Of a stretch of DNA of 64,000 nt, positions 50,336 to 61,133 are shown in pieces (the stretch's first letter is position 1; every line of letters begins with the position of its first letter). A program made the position numbers and the translations under genes. This DNA comes from Yponomeuta sedellus. Taxonomy: Eukaryota; Arthropoda; Insecta; Lepidoptera; Yponomeutidae. Location: contig OW203726.1 in NCBI GenBank assembly GCA_934045075.1, positions 3,374,535 to 3,438,534 on the forward strand, in the 5' to 3' direction. The notes beneath the pieces are model-generated. The model did not search any database. It was given only the letters and a program-made list of their open reading frames with translations, and was not told the DNA's origin.

Positions 50336-50399
50336 CACATTTTAATACAAATATATTTCTCCTTATTTCTTTACAGTTTATTGGGCGCGGCTTGATTTG

Positions 50400-50600
50400 C
50401 TCCGCACGTATTTACTTGTCTTTTCTGTGGGCTAGGCCGACTAAGCTGTCAGGGTGGTATAGGTGTTGCGCGAGCCTATTCCATCTAAAAATCAATGTGC
50501 CAGTCACTGCAGTTTCCGAGTGGTAACTTCACCCATATAGTGTGAGTGAAGGTGGCAATGAACGCTGCATAAATCATCTCATTACTTAGATGAAATGGCA
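50400..50600 (+). repeat. Core-SINE tail C
   Basis: ctgtgggctaggccgactaa, gggtggtataggtgttgcgc, gtgtgagtgaaggtggcaat, gctgcataaatcatctcatt. Confidence 0.7.
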
Positions 50601-50990
50601 AAGTTTGTTAATTATTATTACAATTAACCCCAAATATGGTGAATTGTGATTACTATTATATTTAACCCCGGTTTGTCGTATACTTACAATCTGTTATTAT
50701 AGTGTTAATAGCTGTTATTTTGCAAAGTGAGTAGAATAAAAAAAACTTCTGGTTGACCGTAGAAAACAGTACAAAACACAACAGAACAGGAGTAATAGCA
50801 ACTGGTAACGAACAACTGTTAACAAAAGATTTACACATTGTTAGTCTACGAGAAACTGAGGGTAAGTCTGTAATCTAAAGTGGCAAACTAAAACCCCGAG
50901 ACCCCGACCTTGAAAATAACAATTGTTTAAGTGATCACTTGAGGACATTGGGTCTTAGAAGGATAGCATAAAATTTACATACATTTTAAT
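50601..50990. other. Non-coding stretch
   Basis: Nothing recognised. Confidence 0.3.
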
Positions 50991-50998
50991 TTTGCACC

Positions 50999-51077
50999 TC
51001 TTCTTCTTCTTAGTTCTTTGCTGGACATAGCTCTCCCCTTATGAGCGCCATATCGCCCTGTCTTCAGCATGCCGCAC
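50999..51077 (-). mobile_element. LINE 3'-end insertion
   Basis: Triplet tail tcttcttcttctt, then ctggacatagctctcccctt, flanked by tttgcac at 50992-50998 and 51078-51084. Only about 79 bp long. Confidence 0.75.
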
Positions 51078-51413
51078 TTTGCACTTAAAATACACTTATA
51101 TGAAGCTTTTTTTTGTACACATCTTTGGAACTACATAAATTGTATATTTCAGTGAAGGCTCTTTAATGTCAACCCTTTTAAGTACTATTACGTGACGTTT
51201 AAATTTGGTATTTTCGTGCGAAAGTGACACTTATGTTTAGTTGACCGAAATTCAATAAAGTTTGATTTTGGAATGGAGTGGGCTGGTATTACCTTAGTGG
51301 AAAAAAAAGCCACGTAATTTTTTTTTGGACACAATTGACACAAGAGTTTTGCGTCCATTGTGTGCTGACATTTTCGACATTTAATTGCATGCATGCAGAC
51401 ATTTCTCATGTTT

Positions 51414-51675
51414 CTTCTTCTTCAGGCTATATTAGTCTACTGCTGGACATAGCCCTCCCCTAATGAGCGCCATAGCGCAAGATTGCCATCATTGGGGGGT
51501 AATGCCCACGCTGGGCACGCGGATTAGGGATCGCAGTTTGGTGGAATTGTACTGCAGGGGACGCTGCTGCACACCCCCCGGTTTCTGTCCCCTAGTCGCC
51601 TTTTACGACACCCGCGAAAAGAATTTGGGTTGGTGCTATTCTCTAGGCCGACACCACACAGCAAACACAGCAGCT
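51414..51675 (-). mobile_element. LINE 3'-end insertion with 16-bp duplication
   Basis: Flanked by gacatttctcatgttt at 51398-51413 and 51676-51691. The minus strand has tcgcgggtgtcgtaaaaggc, gactaggggacagaaaccgg, then gggagggctatgtccagcag and a (aag)n tail. Same family as 14002 and 50999. Confidence 0.92.
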
Positions 51676-51882
51676 GACATTTCTCATGTTTATTGAATAT
51701 TTTTTGTGATAGTCAACTCAAACAATTATATTAATTTACTAGCAAAATTTTATGCGTAAAAGAAGCAGTCTGGTCGGCCATCAGTATGCTAGCTCCTGCA
51801 AACGTTCCACTGCAGGTGACAGGCTTTCTCTCATACAAAGGAAAATTTTAAAACTTCGAATTTCTTGACATATATCTTTTTT

Positions 51883-52216
51883 AAAACCTATTTAGAGGCT
51901 GAAAATTCCACCCATGCCGGAACTCGAACTCGCGACCACTGGCTAACTGTGCCAGCGCTTTCCCAACAGAGCTAATGGGCGACTACCCGGCATCCGTGGA
52001 ATTTCGAACCTTTTTACAATACTCTCTGTATTACGTACAGGCAGCAACATCTGGCTGAAGTAATTGTCATCACTTGCAGCCCCGAGTACCTACTTTGCAG
52101 TTAGGTTTTACATCGGAATGATATTGCTTTACTCACATGATTATATTCTTTTTTTGATGCACTAACCCGTGCTAAGGACAATTTTTAAAAACCTATTTAG
52201 AGGCTAAAAATTCTAT
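51883..52216 (-). mobile_element. tRNA-Ile-like SINE, one unit plus start of a second head-to-tail
   Basis: The word aaaacctatttagaggct occurs at about 51883 and 52187, a period of about 304 bp. The order is body, head (B box degraded: gaactcgaactcg), leader, then the tail of the next unit (gatgcactaacccgtgctaa), cut off after ctaaaaattctatcc. This is the same head-to-tail arrangement as at 42.3-43.0 kb in an older, more diverged locus. Confidence 0.8.
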
Positions 52217-52254
52217 CCATAAATAGTAGTGTATAAAACCGAATGCAGTAAATA

Positions 52255-52420
52255 GAACGGACATTATATAGCATTGAAACCGCGGCTTAATGAACGTTAC
52301 AAGTTAAGCTGGGTGTTCAATTCATAATCTAGATCATTTTGGAGACAAAAATCAGAAAAAAATCCAAACGTAGTCTTTTCAAACTTCTAGATGCGAGGAA
52401 AAGGTTTTACGGATAATCTG
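52255..52420 (-). repeat. R340 copy (partial)
   Basis: gaaaccgcggcttaatgaac, gttcaattcataatctagat, cattttggagacaaaaatca: diverged reverse-complement copy. Confidence 0.65.
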
Positions 52421-52749
52421 ACACTGATCCATTGCTATGAGACCACGTTTCCAAATTAGCAGTAAGTGGACGCTGCTGCAAAGACAAGAGTCCAACTCTT
52501 AAACATAACGATGATAAGTGACTTCTCTGAAAGAGAACACTCCCTCTTAGTAAGCCGAGAGTGTCGCCCGCCATTTGTCAAAGATGTAAGTCTAATGGCC
52601 GCCGGCAGGAAGTTGCGATGGCGGCGACGTGCGAACCCCGGAAACGGCGGGTTTTATGTCCGATTAATAATCGGTTGTTTGCGAGGACACCAGGAGGTTC
52701 TCAGTCCATGGGCCTCGTTCGATTCCACGATGATAACTTTATTTTAGAA

Positions 52750-53140
52750 CTAGCTTATGCCCGCGACTCCGTCCGCGTGGACTTTAGTGGCTACAAAATA
52801 TTGCAACCCCGTTTACAGGGAGTAAACGGGGTTGCAATATTAGGGTTAAATAAAAAAAAACTGCGAAACACGTGTTTAATCAATTGTGTTGAAGAGTATT
52901 TATTTTCAGTTTCAAGAAAATTAGAAAAACTTCTTTATACCTCCCATACAAATTTTGACAACCCTTTTTGCCACCTTAGGGGTTGAATTTCAAGAAAGCC
53001 GGTCTCATTCCTTGCCTACATTATATAAAGACCCTCTGACAAAAATTTCAGCCTCCTAGGTCCAACGGCTTGGGCTGGGCGTTGATGAGTGAGTCAGTCA
53101 GTCAGGACTTTGAATTTTATTTATTTAGATAGATTATTTT
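52750..53140 (+). repeat. RTE-like 3' repeat with local inverted duplication
   Basis: cttatgcccgcgactccgtc, cgcgtggactttagtggct, then a perfect 20-bp hairpin (52797-52816 and 52822-52841). It continues with cacgtgtttaatcaattgtg, cttctttatacctcccatac, ttgggctgggcgttgatgag. An inverted copy at 53340-53610 lacks the hairpin. Confidence 0.7.
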
Positions 53141-53339
53141 GTCATTTTTTAATGACTCGCGATGTTCATACATCTGATGTATAAAACTCTCGAGCCACAG
53201 TGTTTGTTTTTGAACTCTTCTAAAACGTCTGAGAGCAAGTCGTGTGCTAATTCATATGGCAAAACAACGTTTTGAGGTGAGCCAGGAGTTCGACATTTAA
53301 GGTATACATTTTAAGTAATGAATAATAGTGGTTATTACC

Positions 53340-53610
53340 GTTTGCACACAGGGTCTACATTATGATGTAGGCAAGGAATAAGACCGGATTTTTTAAAATT
53401 CATCCCTAAAGCGGCGAAGAGGGTTGCCAAAATTTGTATGGGAGGTAGAAAGAATGTTGTCTAATTTTCTTGAAAGTTAAAATAAATCCTCTTCAAAACT
53501 ATTGATTGAACACGTGTTTCGCTGTTTTTCTAAGTTAAACCCTTAAGGGAGTGAACGGATTTGCAAAAATGATCCACGCGGACGGAGTCGTGGGCAAAAG
53601 TTAGTAGGTT
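53340..53610 (-). repeat. RTE-like 3' repeat, inverted copy
   Basis: ctacattatgatgtaggcaa, aatttgtatgggaggtagaa, gatccacgcggacggagtcg: reverse complement of the copy at 52750. Confidence 0.7.
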
Positions 53611-54235
53611 ATATTTTGCAAAAATGATCTTATTCTCGAAAAGTAACTCCATACAAGCTAACAAAGCATTTCTATATTCAAGTCTGTTGTATTCTTAGAA
53701 TTATTTCCCTCTACAATTCTCGTGCAAAGCCCCTGTAAAACAATTATGTACAACCCGGGAGTGGAAACGGAATAATTAATTCACCAAACATCGTAAAGAG
53801 TGTTTTAAATCCGAGATTAACACATGAATGGCTTGGCCCGAGTTATGTATTTAGTCACGGAGTTTAGCTGGGCCCACGTGCACCGACCGTAGTTAGACTA
53901 GAAAGCTACAAATGTAATAACGAACATTTTAGATTTATTTTCATTCAACTAGTTTTCGTAAAAAAAAACGGTGAAACGAATTTCGAACAACTTTTGCCAC
54001 GCTTTTCTAACAATTACTAGGTACCATACCTTGTTATTGATAGAAAAACGTAATATAAGAACTAGAAAAAGTCCAGAACAAAACAAAAATTATCTAAGAA
54101 ATTACAGTATAGACCTCACACAGAAATAACAGTAAAGACCGAAGCGGAGAAGCTAGTAATGGATATTATTATTATTTTATTTATTTCACATGATAAGTAT
54201 AAGATATTTTATCTACTATTATTATTATCTATCAT
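53611..54235. other. Non-coding stretch
   Basis: Nothing recognised apart from an att-rich run near 54165-54230. Confidence 0.3.
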
Positions 54236-54345
54236 GTCAAGGCACGTTAAGCTGTTGGTGCCGACTGTCATGTAATGGCAGTCATGAAGCCGTGTCAGAG
54301 GCCTTAGGAGCGGCTTGATAATTTTGACAGTAAGGCCCGCCACGG
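54236..54345 (+). mobile_element. 5S-derived SINE body fragment
   Basis: ggcacgttaagctgttggtg, ccgactgtcatgtaatggca, gtaaggcccgccac. Confidence 0.7.
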
Positions 54346-54925
54346 GTTTTTTTTACAGTTTTTGCAAAAAGTGTCAGGCTAATCTCTCAATGATGGTAAT
54401 AGTGATTTTTTACGTGTCGGTGAACCTACCGCCAAAATCCCAGGACCCAAAAAACCAAAACGGCCGTTTAGCCGATAAACATGTACGGCATTGTCTAACA
54501 AATTATTTGGTGTAAAAGGGTAGTTATTGTCCAATACAGTGAAAAATCCGACACCTTGACTGGCGCCCGGCTTACAGTCCATTCAACTGTAAGACATTCG
54601 AGCTACGAAATAACAACTCGAAGCCTTAAAGAGTTTCATATAAAGACTGGCAACCCTATTATGTCCCTGAAATTATTTTTCATTTAATTTCCATGTAAAT
54701 TATAATGTAATATTATGCTGTTATTATGTATCAATAATTATTAAAATATATATACTCTTATTATGGCAAAAGATGTATGTATGTATGTATCTGTACGCCA
54801 AGTTTCACGTAAATCGGTTCAGCCATTATTTCGTCTTTGAGTAACAAATATCTTCAAACTTTCACATTGACAATATAAGAATTTCATGTAGCCTGTATAT
54901 CTACGGCACTGCATGACTGCAGGTC
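54346..54925. other. Non-coding stretch with RTE-like motif
   Basis: atgtatgtatgtatctgtac and gtttcacgtaaatcggttca (54774-54830) resemble RTE 3' UTR sequence. Nothing else. Confidence 0.35.
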
Positions 54926-54926
54926 A

Positions 54927-55125
54927 CAGGCCTTCTCTCAGAGAGAGAGAGAGAATATGGGCTTAGTCACCACGCATGCCCGTTGATTGCCAACATCAAG
55001 CTCGGTCCTTTGTGAACACCTGAGACACTGGGGTTTTCTCAAGACGTTCTTCTTTCAGCGTTACTAAGTGGTATTGCTACTAAATCTCTCATTGTAAAAC
55101 TCACATAACTTGGAAGCACCTACTT
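54927..55125 (-). repeat. Core-SINE, tail type B (diverged)
   Basis: Plus reading aggccttctctcagagagag, gatgttttcc-like aagacgttcttctttcagcg, gtggtattgctactaaatct. Another core fragment is at 55550-55640. Confidence 0.55.
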
Positions 55126-55160
55126 CTTTTGGGTACAGGATGGGTGAGCGTCCCGTAACT

Positions 55161-55216
55161 CCCTGTTCTCTGCCTACCCCTCTGGGATACCCCAGAGGGG
55201 TAGGCAGAGAACAGGG
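55161..55216. repeat. Perfect 26-bp hairpin in repeat E
   Basis: ccctgttctctgcctacccc+tctggg, loop atac (55187-55190), exact complement 55191-55216. The right arm continues as a minus copy of repeat E to about 55330. Confidence 0.9.
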
Positions 55217-55334
55217 ACTGCCACTTGCCACGATCTTGACAGATCACCTTCGCTTCATCAACGATCATAAGTCGTTGCTTGCACGCACGCCGGATCCGGG
55301 TACTTTTATCTTCCCCTTTGCTAATACATGTATT

Positions 55335-56270
55335 TGGTCGATGTATGTCCGCCTGGGACGTCCCTTACCAGCCCTTCCACTCACATTCGCAAAATACATT
55401 TGTTTCGTCAATGTTTCTTGTAATTCATTTCAAAAGCCCTGGTGTATAACCCAAAACCCGTAAGTTTAACTTTTAAATAAAAAAAAACTATAATTGTTTT
55501 CAATAAAGTTTTTTTCATTTTAAAACATTCGAGTCTACTCGAGTTTGTAAGGGTTTACTCAAGACGTTTTCCTTCAGCGTTACTAAGTGGTACGGCTACT
55601 AAAAACACTCCTTACATAATTTAGAAGTACCTACTTCTTTTGTAACCTTTCTAACTTATACATTAATTTATTTTATTATTTAAATGCCTCGGATTACTTT
55701 TAAGTTTATTAAATGAATAAAATAAAATTGTTTTCAAAAAAGTTTTTTTAATTTTAAAACATTCGACTACTCCAGTCTGTAAGGGTCTTAGTGTTCAAAT
55801 AGTGAGCCTCCAAATATCCATTAGTTTATTATTAAAACCAGCCCTATAACACTTCAATCGCTTACCCTCGAGCCCTAATGAACACAGGTTATTGGTCAAA
55901 CGTATCGCTTTGATCCACTTAGACTTGAAATGTTATTTAGACACAGAACCTAATAGCACAGAGCGTATATACAGCGTGATATTGTAATCGTAAGAAAATA
56001 AAAATGAAAATGAAATATATTTATTATCGGTTCAGAAATTAAAACTTACATTACTTAAAACTAAACACACAATATGCTAAGAAAAAAAAGCCGTATTGCC
56101 CTGCATGCATCACAAAAAGAAAAAAAAATACCTTTGTTATATCACAGTGATTTCATGCATGTGACTTTCATTCATTTTGAAGGAAACATTTTGAAGGGAT
56201 GATTTTTACTAGATAGATTTATCGATAAATAAAAACATTTATTTGAATCCACACACACAAAGGTATATTC
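55335..56270. other. AT-rich stretch without genes
   Basis: Contains two related aataaagttttttt blocks (55490-55530 and 55725-55760) with similar flanks (ttttaaaacattcga), a local duplication of about 200 bp. No gene recognised. Confidence 0.4.
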
Positions 56271-56274
56271 ATCA

Positions 56275-56455
56275 TCATCATCATCATTAACTCATTATGT
56301 CCCCACCGAGGGGCACGGGTCTCTTCCCTAATGGAGGTATAAGCCATACTCCAAGCCCGGATTGGCGGAGGCTTGCACGACTAGTGACTGGTCTTACGTC
56401 AGAAGTTTTCAAGCCGCTCTAAAGGCCTCTGACTTGGCTTAACGACTACCATTAA
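56275..56455 (-). mobile_element. 5S-derived SINE 3' part with (atc)n tail
   Basis: Starts with catcatcatcatcatcatta (the 3' tail in reverse), then atgtccccaccgaggggcac, gacttggcttaacgactacc. Confidence 0.7.
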
Positions 56456-56755
56456 AAAGTTCCGCCTCTAACCCGAGGCATCTTCAGGCTCCCAAATGCA
56501 AGTCATTGCATTTGGGAGCCTGAGGATGCCTCGTGTTAGAGGCGAAACGCATCGCGTGTTTTCTCACACAAGTATTGGTGTTGGTGGCAGTGTGTTCGTG
56601 TCTTGCTTCTGCTTGAAAAAGTAGGAGGGAGGGCGGTGCATTAGCTAACCACATGGTGCTTGTGGGATTTTTGGCGGAACTTAGCAAAGTAATTTTAACT
56701 TTTTAATGCTATTATGGATTTCCGCAAAGTAACGCCTGATTCTATACAACGACTA
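56456..56755. repeat. 'cctcgtgttagaggcgaaacg' family as a fold-back
   Basis: cgcctctaacccgaggcatc... (56463-56501) pairs with 56506-56544 over about 39 bp around gtca, then a full plus copy to tgcgattctatac-type end. Same fold-back point as at 39421-39460. Confidence 0.75.
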
Positions 56756-56789
56756 ACATCTATCGACGGCAGCCGGCATCAACTGTTTA

Positions 56790-56940
56790 AAGTGCCTTGC
56801 ACGGAAGCGCTCGGAAAATACCACTCGCGTTAGTCATAGACCGTCACCCATCCATGCACTGAACGCGCCCTGTGTTGCTTAATCTTCGTGATCGTCTGAG
56901 ATTACTCAGGCGGCCGGGGCTACGAGCGGTTCTCGTAGGA
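56790..56940 (-). mobile_element. 5S-derived SINE, subfamily 2: best 5S match
   Basis: In SINE orientation: ccgctcgtagccccggccgc, gagtaatctcagacgatcac, gaagattaagcaacacaggg, cgcgttcagtgcatggatgg, gtgacgg. Against animal 5S rRNA (cgatcaccgaaattaagcag, cgtcgggcgcggtcagtact, tggatgggtgaccg) I count roughly four in five bases identical over about 55 nt. Box A, intermediate element and box C are all recognisable. Confidence 0.88.
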
Positions 56941-56944
56941 ATAG

Positions 56945-57359
56945 AAATGTAGGCAAGCAAGCTCGTAAGAAAAGTAACAGAAATAAGCACAAGCGAATCA
57001 ACAGACAATACAAGAGAGTAGTTTGCGAATATGGTAGATGCAAAGGGGCTGTTACTCGGCATATGTTACTCAGCAGTGGCAGACCACTCCAGCTCTGGTA
57101 GTGCAACGACGAGCAGCACTCGGTATTATCAGAACTATATCATGACAATTATCATTACAATGATTAACAAAAAATGATTTAATAATTGTATAAATAAATT
57201 GAGTTATCGATAAAAAAAAATTAATGACATTTTATAAAAATAAAATTTATTTTATTTAACTGTTTAGAAAAAAGCATCACATATTTAAAAAATTCACAGA
57301 AAGCTTCGTCATAAATAGTGGCACAATGAACAGTATAAAACTAAACTAAATTAACCAAA
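56945..57359. other. Non-coding stretch
   Basis: Nothing recognised; AT-rich after 57120. Confidence 0.3.
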
Positions 57360-57815
57360 AATATCGCCCCGGGACACACCCGACCCAAAAGTTCCCATTA
57401 CGCTAGCAGCATTACCTCGTTGCACCGCCAGGGAGATCCTTTGCATCAGGTATGCCCCGGAACGAACGTCATAGCCCCGACTCCTCAGGCGCCGACCGTT
57501 CCTCCTTATAAAAAGTTTGATCCCTCATCCCCCCATGCATTGTTTCCACGACCAGTGGGACGAACAGATAATGCCGCATAAGCTGGCTATACTTTCGAGT
57601 TTTTAGTTTTGCTGCCGCTTCAGCAGCAGCACCCGCAGACGCAGCAGTTAAACCCAAATGGGAAGGCGCAAAGGTGCAAACACACGTAGCATCCCACAGG
57701 AGGCTCCTGCCCTTCTCCCATGGCACCAAGGTGAGACCGTCCGGACGCTTACCGTCACTGCGGCACAACCCCGGTGGCTCAAGAACCGCAGGGACGTCAG
57801 CCAAAACCAGCGCTC
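57360..57815 (-). pseudogene. Non-LTR element C-terminal domain (RPDG...WDATC type)
   Basis: Minus frame from 57804: [77 protein letters not shown]. After a frameshift near 57490 it continues SGAYLMQRISLAVQRGNAAS, VMGTFGSGVSRGDIFG, stop. RPDG followed by LLWDATCV...SHL and YxxLxxxYxFVPLxxET is a recurrent C-terminal domain of animal non-LTR elements, possibly a restriction-like nuclease (PD...D). The copy at 23020-23340 shares the last segment. Confidence 0.8.
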
Positions 57816-58055
57816 TCCGGACTTATAAAATAACTATATAAGAATTATTAAGAAGCATGTGTGATATTAAAGTAGTGTTTATACTCGTATAATAATGTTT
57901 GATAATAGTACAATATAATTAGAATTAAAATGTCATAGGCCTAGTTTATAAAGGCCTTCTATAATTTATAATATTGTGTGCCCTACAGGGTCCACAAAGA
58001 TCCATATTTTAAGTTATGTCATCTGTATATACTTGTGAAATGCAATAAATTATTG
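57816..58055. other. AT-rich spacer
   Basis: Nothing recognised. Confidence 0.3.
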
Positions 58056-58063
58056 AGTATTAA

Positions 58064-58330
58064 TCAGCCGGCAGCGTTAATCCACTGCAGGACATAGGCC
58101 TCTTTGAAGACACGCCACCAAGCCCGATCTTCGGCTCTTTCCTTCCAGTTACTGTCCACCGCTTTGCACATGTCGTCGCTCCACCTGGTCACAGGGTGTC
58201 CTAAGTTACGTTTGCCGATTGGCGGTCCCCACTCCAGAAACAGTCTACCCCAATGGTTATCAGTCCTGCGGCAGATATGATCCGCCCACTGCCACTTCAG
58301 TTTGCTAATCCGTTGAGCTATGTCGATCAC
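58064..58330 (-). pseudogene. RTE-like LINE ORF2 C-terminus
   Basis: Open for 88 codons: IDIAQRISKLKWQWADHICR, RTDNHWGRLFLEWGPPIGKR, NLGHPVTRWSDDMCKAVDSN, WKERAEDRAWWRVFKEAYVL, QWINAAG, stop. The standard RTE C-terminal pattern (K.KW.W.GHI.RR.D..W...VL.W.P..GKR..G.P..RW.DD). 5'-truncated and without further ORF upstream. Confidence 0.88.
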
Positions 58331-58790
58331 TTTTTAGTAAACAGTGTTGTTATTTCCGTAATTCAGGGTTTTCTTGATTTTCTAATTAGTTTTGTGAATC
58401 AAAGCGTAATCAGGTTGGACTCTCCCGAGAACAATTTTGAAAAATAAAAAGCCGATATTTTTGCTTAATGTTTCATGAAAAACATTAGCAGAAGACGCGC
58501 CGTCACATATAAATATTACATTGATCAGAAAAGGCAACATGTGGCATGCTAACCTTTTACCGGGGTCAATATGTGATGATATTTTAAATGTTATCCTTAA
58601 AGGTCAGACAGGTTTCGAGGACGACTGATTCCACTGATGGTAGAAACATTAAGGGTATTTTCTAGCGAAAGTATGTTAGATCCCACCAATACATAAATAT
58701 CCGTTCCACTAAACTTCTCGTCTCAAAATATACATGTAATGTAGGAACTTGCCACGCTCCTACATCGTTTTATGGAATAAGTGACTTAAT
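58331..58790. other. Non-coding stretch
   Basis: Nothing recognised. Confidence 0.3.
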
Positions 58791-58796
58791 AAAGAC

Positions 58797-58952
58797 GGAA
58801 AACATAACATAACATTTAGGATACCCTGTATCGTGGGAACCAGAAACAACGACATCACAGACATGCAAACATCCAAGACCTTGGTTTTTTTTTGTCCCCA
58901 GCCGGGGTTCGAACCATGCGCTACCCATGCGCCACAGAGGACGTCGAAACGA
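58797..58952 (-). mobile_element. tRNA-like SINE D, copy 3
   Basis: In SINE orientation: acgtcctctgtggcgcatgg, gtagcgcatggttcgaaccc, cggctgggga, then ggtcttggatgtttgcatgt and ggtatcctaaatgttatg. Possible duplication acggaaaa on both sides. The anticodon part is deleted. Confidence 0.8.
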
Positions 58953-58959
58953 ACGGAAA

Positions 58960-60315
58960 AGATTGTGTGTCTTTTAAGACTATTTTTTTTAGAAAGAGCC
59001 AATAGGTTTTATGAAAGCTTGCCAAGTGTGATCTGTAAGTTTGAAAGTCACACCAACTTTCCGTCTTTATGAAAACATGACAAATTCCAATTTTTTAACT
59101 CCAACATTCTGGAAACTTTATTAGCTGGTAACATGAACTTTAGAACAATGTTATTTTTCGGTAACGTTAACCCCTCTGCAACTTTTCAGTCTTATAACAT
59201 AATAGGTTCGAACATAGAGATTGGTCGAAAAGTTTTCGAATGGGTTCATGCATGCCGTCGTTGTTTAGTACAATTACAATCAGTGCTCTGCGCCTTGATT
59301 ATGAACTTTTCACTTTCATCTACTGGAACTTTTCGTACAATTATGTGACTCAATAGCACTGTCACATAATTATGTTATATCATAAATATATGTGTCACCG
59401 GAAGATAACACGATCCGCAAGTTTATAAATTTCCTAGAAAAATTACGTAGCATGGTAATCGATAAATTGTATTATTTTACGCTCACATTTTTGCAAATTG
59501 ATAATCTTACCGAGGTCAAGCGTAAAATAATAAGTAAGCAATAACCAAACGCTATGCGCACTATGATTGGTTGAATAAGTCACGTGTTCCTTCTTCTTCC
59601 TCTCCAAGGCAGAGCCAAGTAAACCATTCGCACACAGATGTATACGTGAATACTTATATAATCAAGGCTGGTCGACCAGTTGTTTTACTGCCTCGCCAAG
59701 CGTCTTGCGTAAAATATTAATTTCCAACCAATATTTCGAAATTATTCAATCGAGGCATTACTGGGAAAGAGAATACCTTATGTTTCAATAACTTTTTATC
59801 CATTTGTATCGTAACCTTTTACCGTTCACTGACAAGTGTAAAGTTTATTTTTAAAAGGTTTCCAACGATGGCGACAGTATTTTGCATTATTTATTTCATA
59901 TTGATTAAGTAATTTGGTACAATAAAAATGTAAAGAAAATATCTTGGAAAATCTCACAGTAAAGTTTCATATGAATAGTTTTGCCCTTTTCCGTAAAACG
60001 ATTTATAGGGAAGAGCGGATGATCGTGCTCTTCCACTATAAAGGTAAATTTCCAGGCATATCGTATGCCTGGGGACGGCCGGTCCAACTGTTGTTAGTCG
60101 AACGTTATATTCATGGTACGACATTGAAATACTTTGATTGCGCGATGCAGGAATGTTGCAGTTCGTAGTGCGCGCGCAGAGTTGACATGTGCACGCCACT
60201 GATTCATATGAAGCTCAAATCACGTAGTCCCGTAGATTACGTCACTTACCTCTGGTTTCAGGCACACTAACAAGCCGTTAATTTACTCTTAACACCGTTG
60301 CATTCAAATGTGAAA
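58960..60315. other. Non-coding stretch with one hairpin
   Basis: 59470-59525: attttacgct..atttttgcaa and the complement agcgtaaaat at the far end form a loose hairpin. No gene or repeat family recognised. Confidence 0.3.
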
Positions 60316-60870
60316 ATTACTTTGCTAATTTCCGCCAAAAATCCCACAAGCACCTATATGGCAGAGGTTTTGGGCTCCCAAGACAGAGGCCTTGAGTTCG
60401 GATCCCACTGAAGGCCGCCGTACTGTATTTGTACAAATGAACTCCGTCTGGGTATTTTTCCATGTTTGTGGAATTATTTGTGGGACATAACCTTCTATAG
60501 TTACTTTAATACAAACAAAGGGTATCGTAATTTCGTACCAGAATAAGTAATTGCGTTGTGTGGTAGTTATTTATTTATGTCATAAAAATAGAGTGAATTT
60601 CGACTGTGTAATTTTAGTTATTTTTATATATAATTAGTTTTGTGTTGTGTAAGGCCCATGAAAAGGTCAATAATAATTAGCTATCTATGAGTACTAGGGG
60701 TATATGTAATACAATGTTTTATCATGAGTAGATATTAGAATACGCTCAATGAAAACAGCACACATTAACATAATGTATTTTGGCTACAAAGAGTGCATTT
60801 TCATGTTTTGACGTATCACCCAAATATCACACAAAAGATAAACCTTTGCACTCAGTCATGTACATGCATG
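60316..60870. other. Mostly unassigned; short repeat scrap at start
   Basis: 60318-60355 has tttgctaatttccgccaaaa and atcccacaagcacc of the 56.5-kb family. 60370-60425 (ttgagttcggatcccactga) looks like a T-arm-type scrap. Rest AT-rich. Confidence 0.35.
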
Positions 60871-60871
60871 A

Positions 60872-61101
60872 CGTGGGTAGAACATTGGAGTCGGAAGCGA
60901 GAGACCTGGGTTCGATTCCCAGTGAGGGCATGTACAATGACTTTGTTTCCAAAGTTATGTACATTTGTGAAATAGCAATACCACTCGCTAGCTGTAAAGG
61001 AAAGTATCGTGAGGAAACCTAGTGTCTAAGGTGTTCGAATTTCGAATATATTAGCGCTTGAAATGCCAATCCGCGGTGGGCACTCGTGGTATTCAAGCAC
61101 A

Positions 61102-61133
<32 letters not shown>

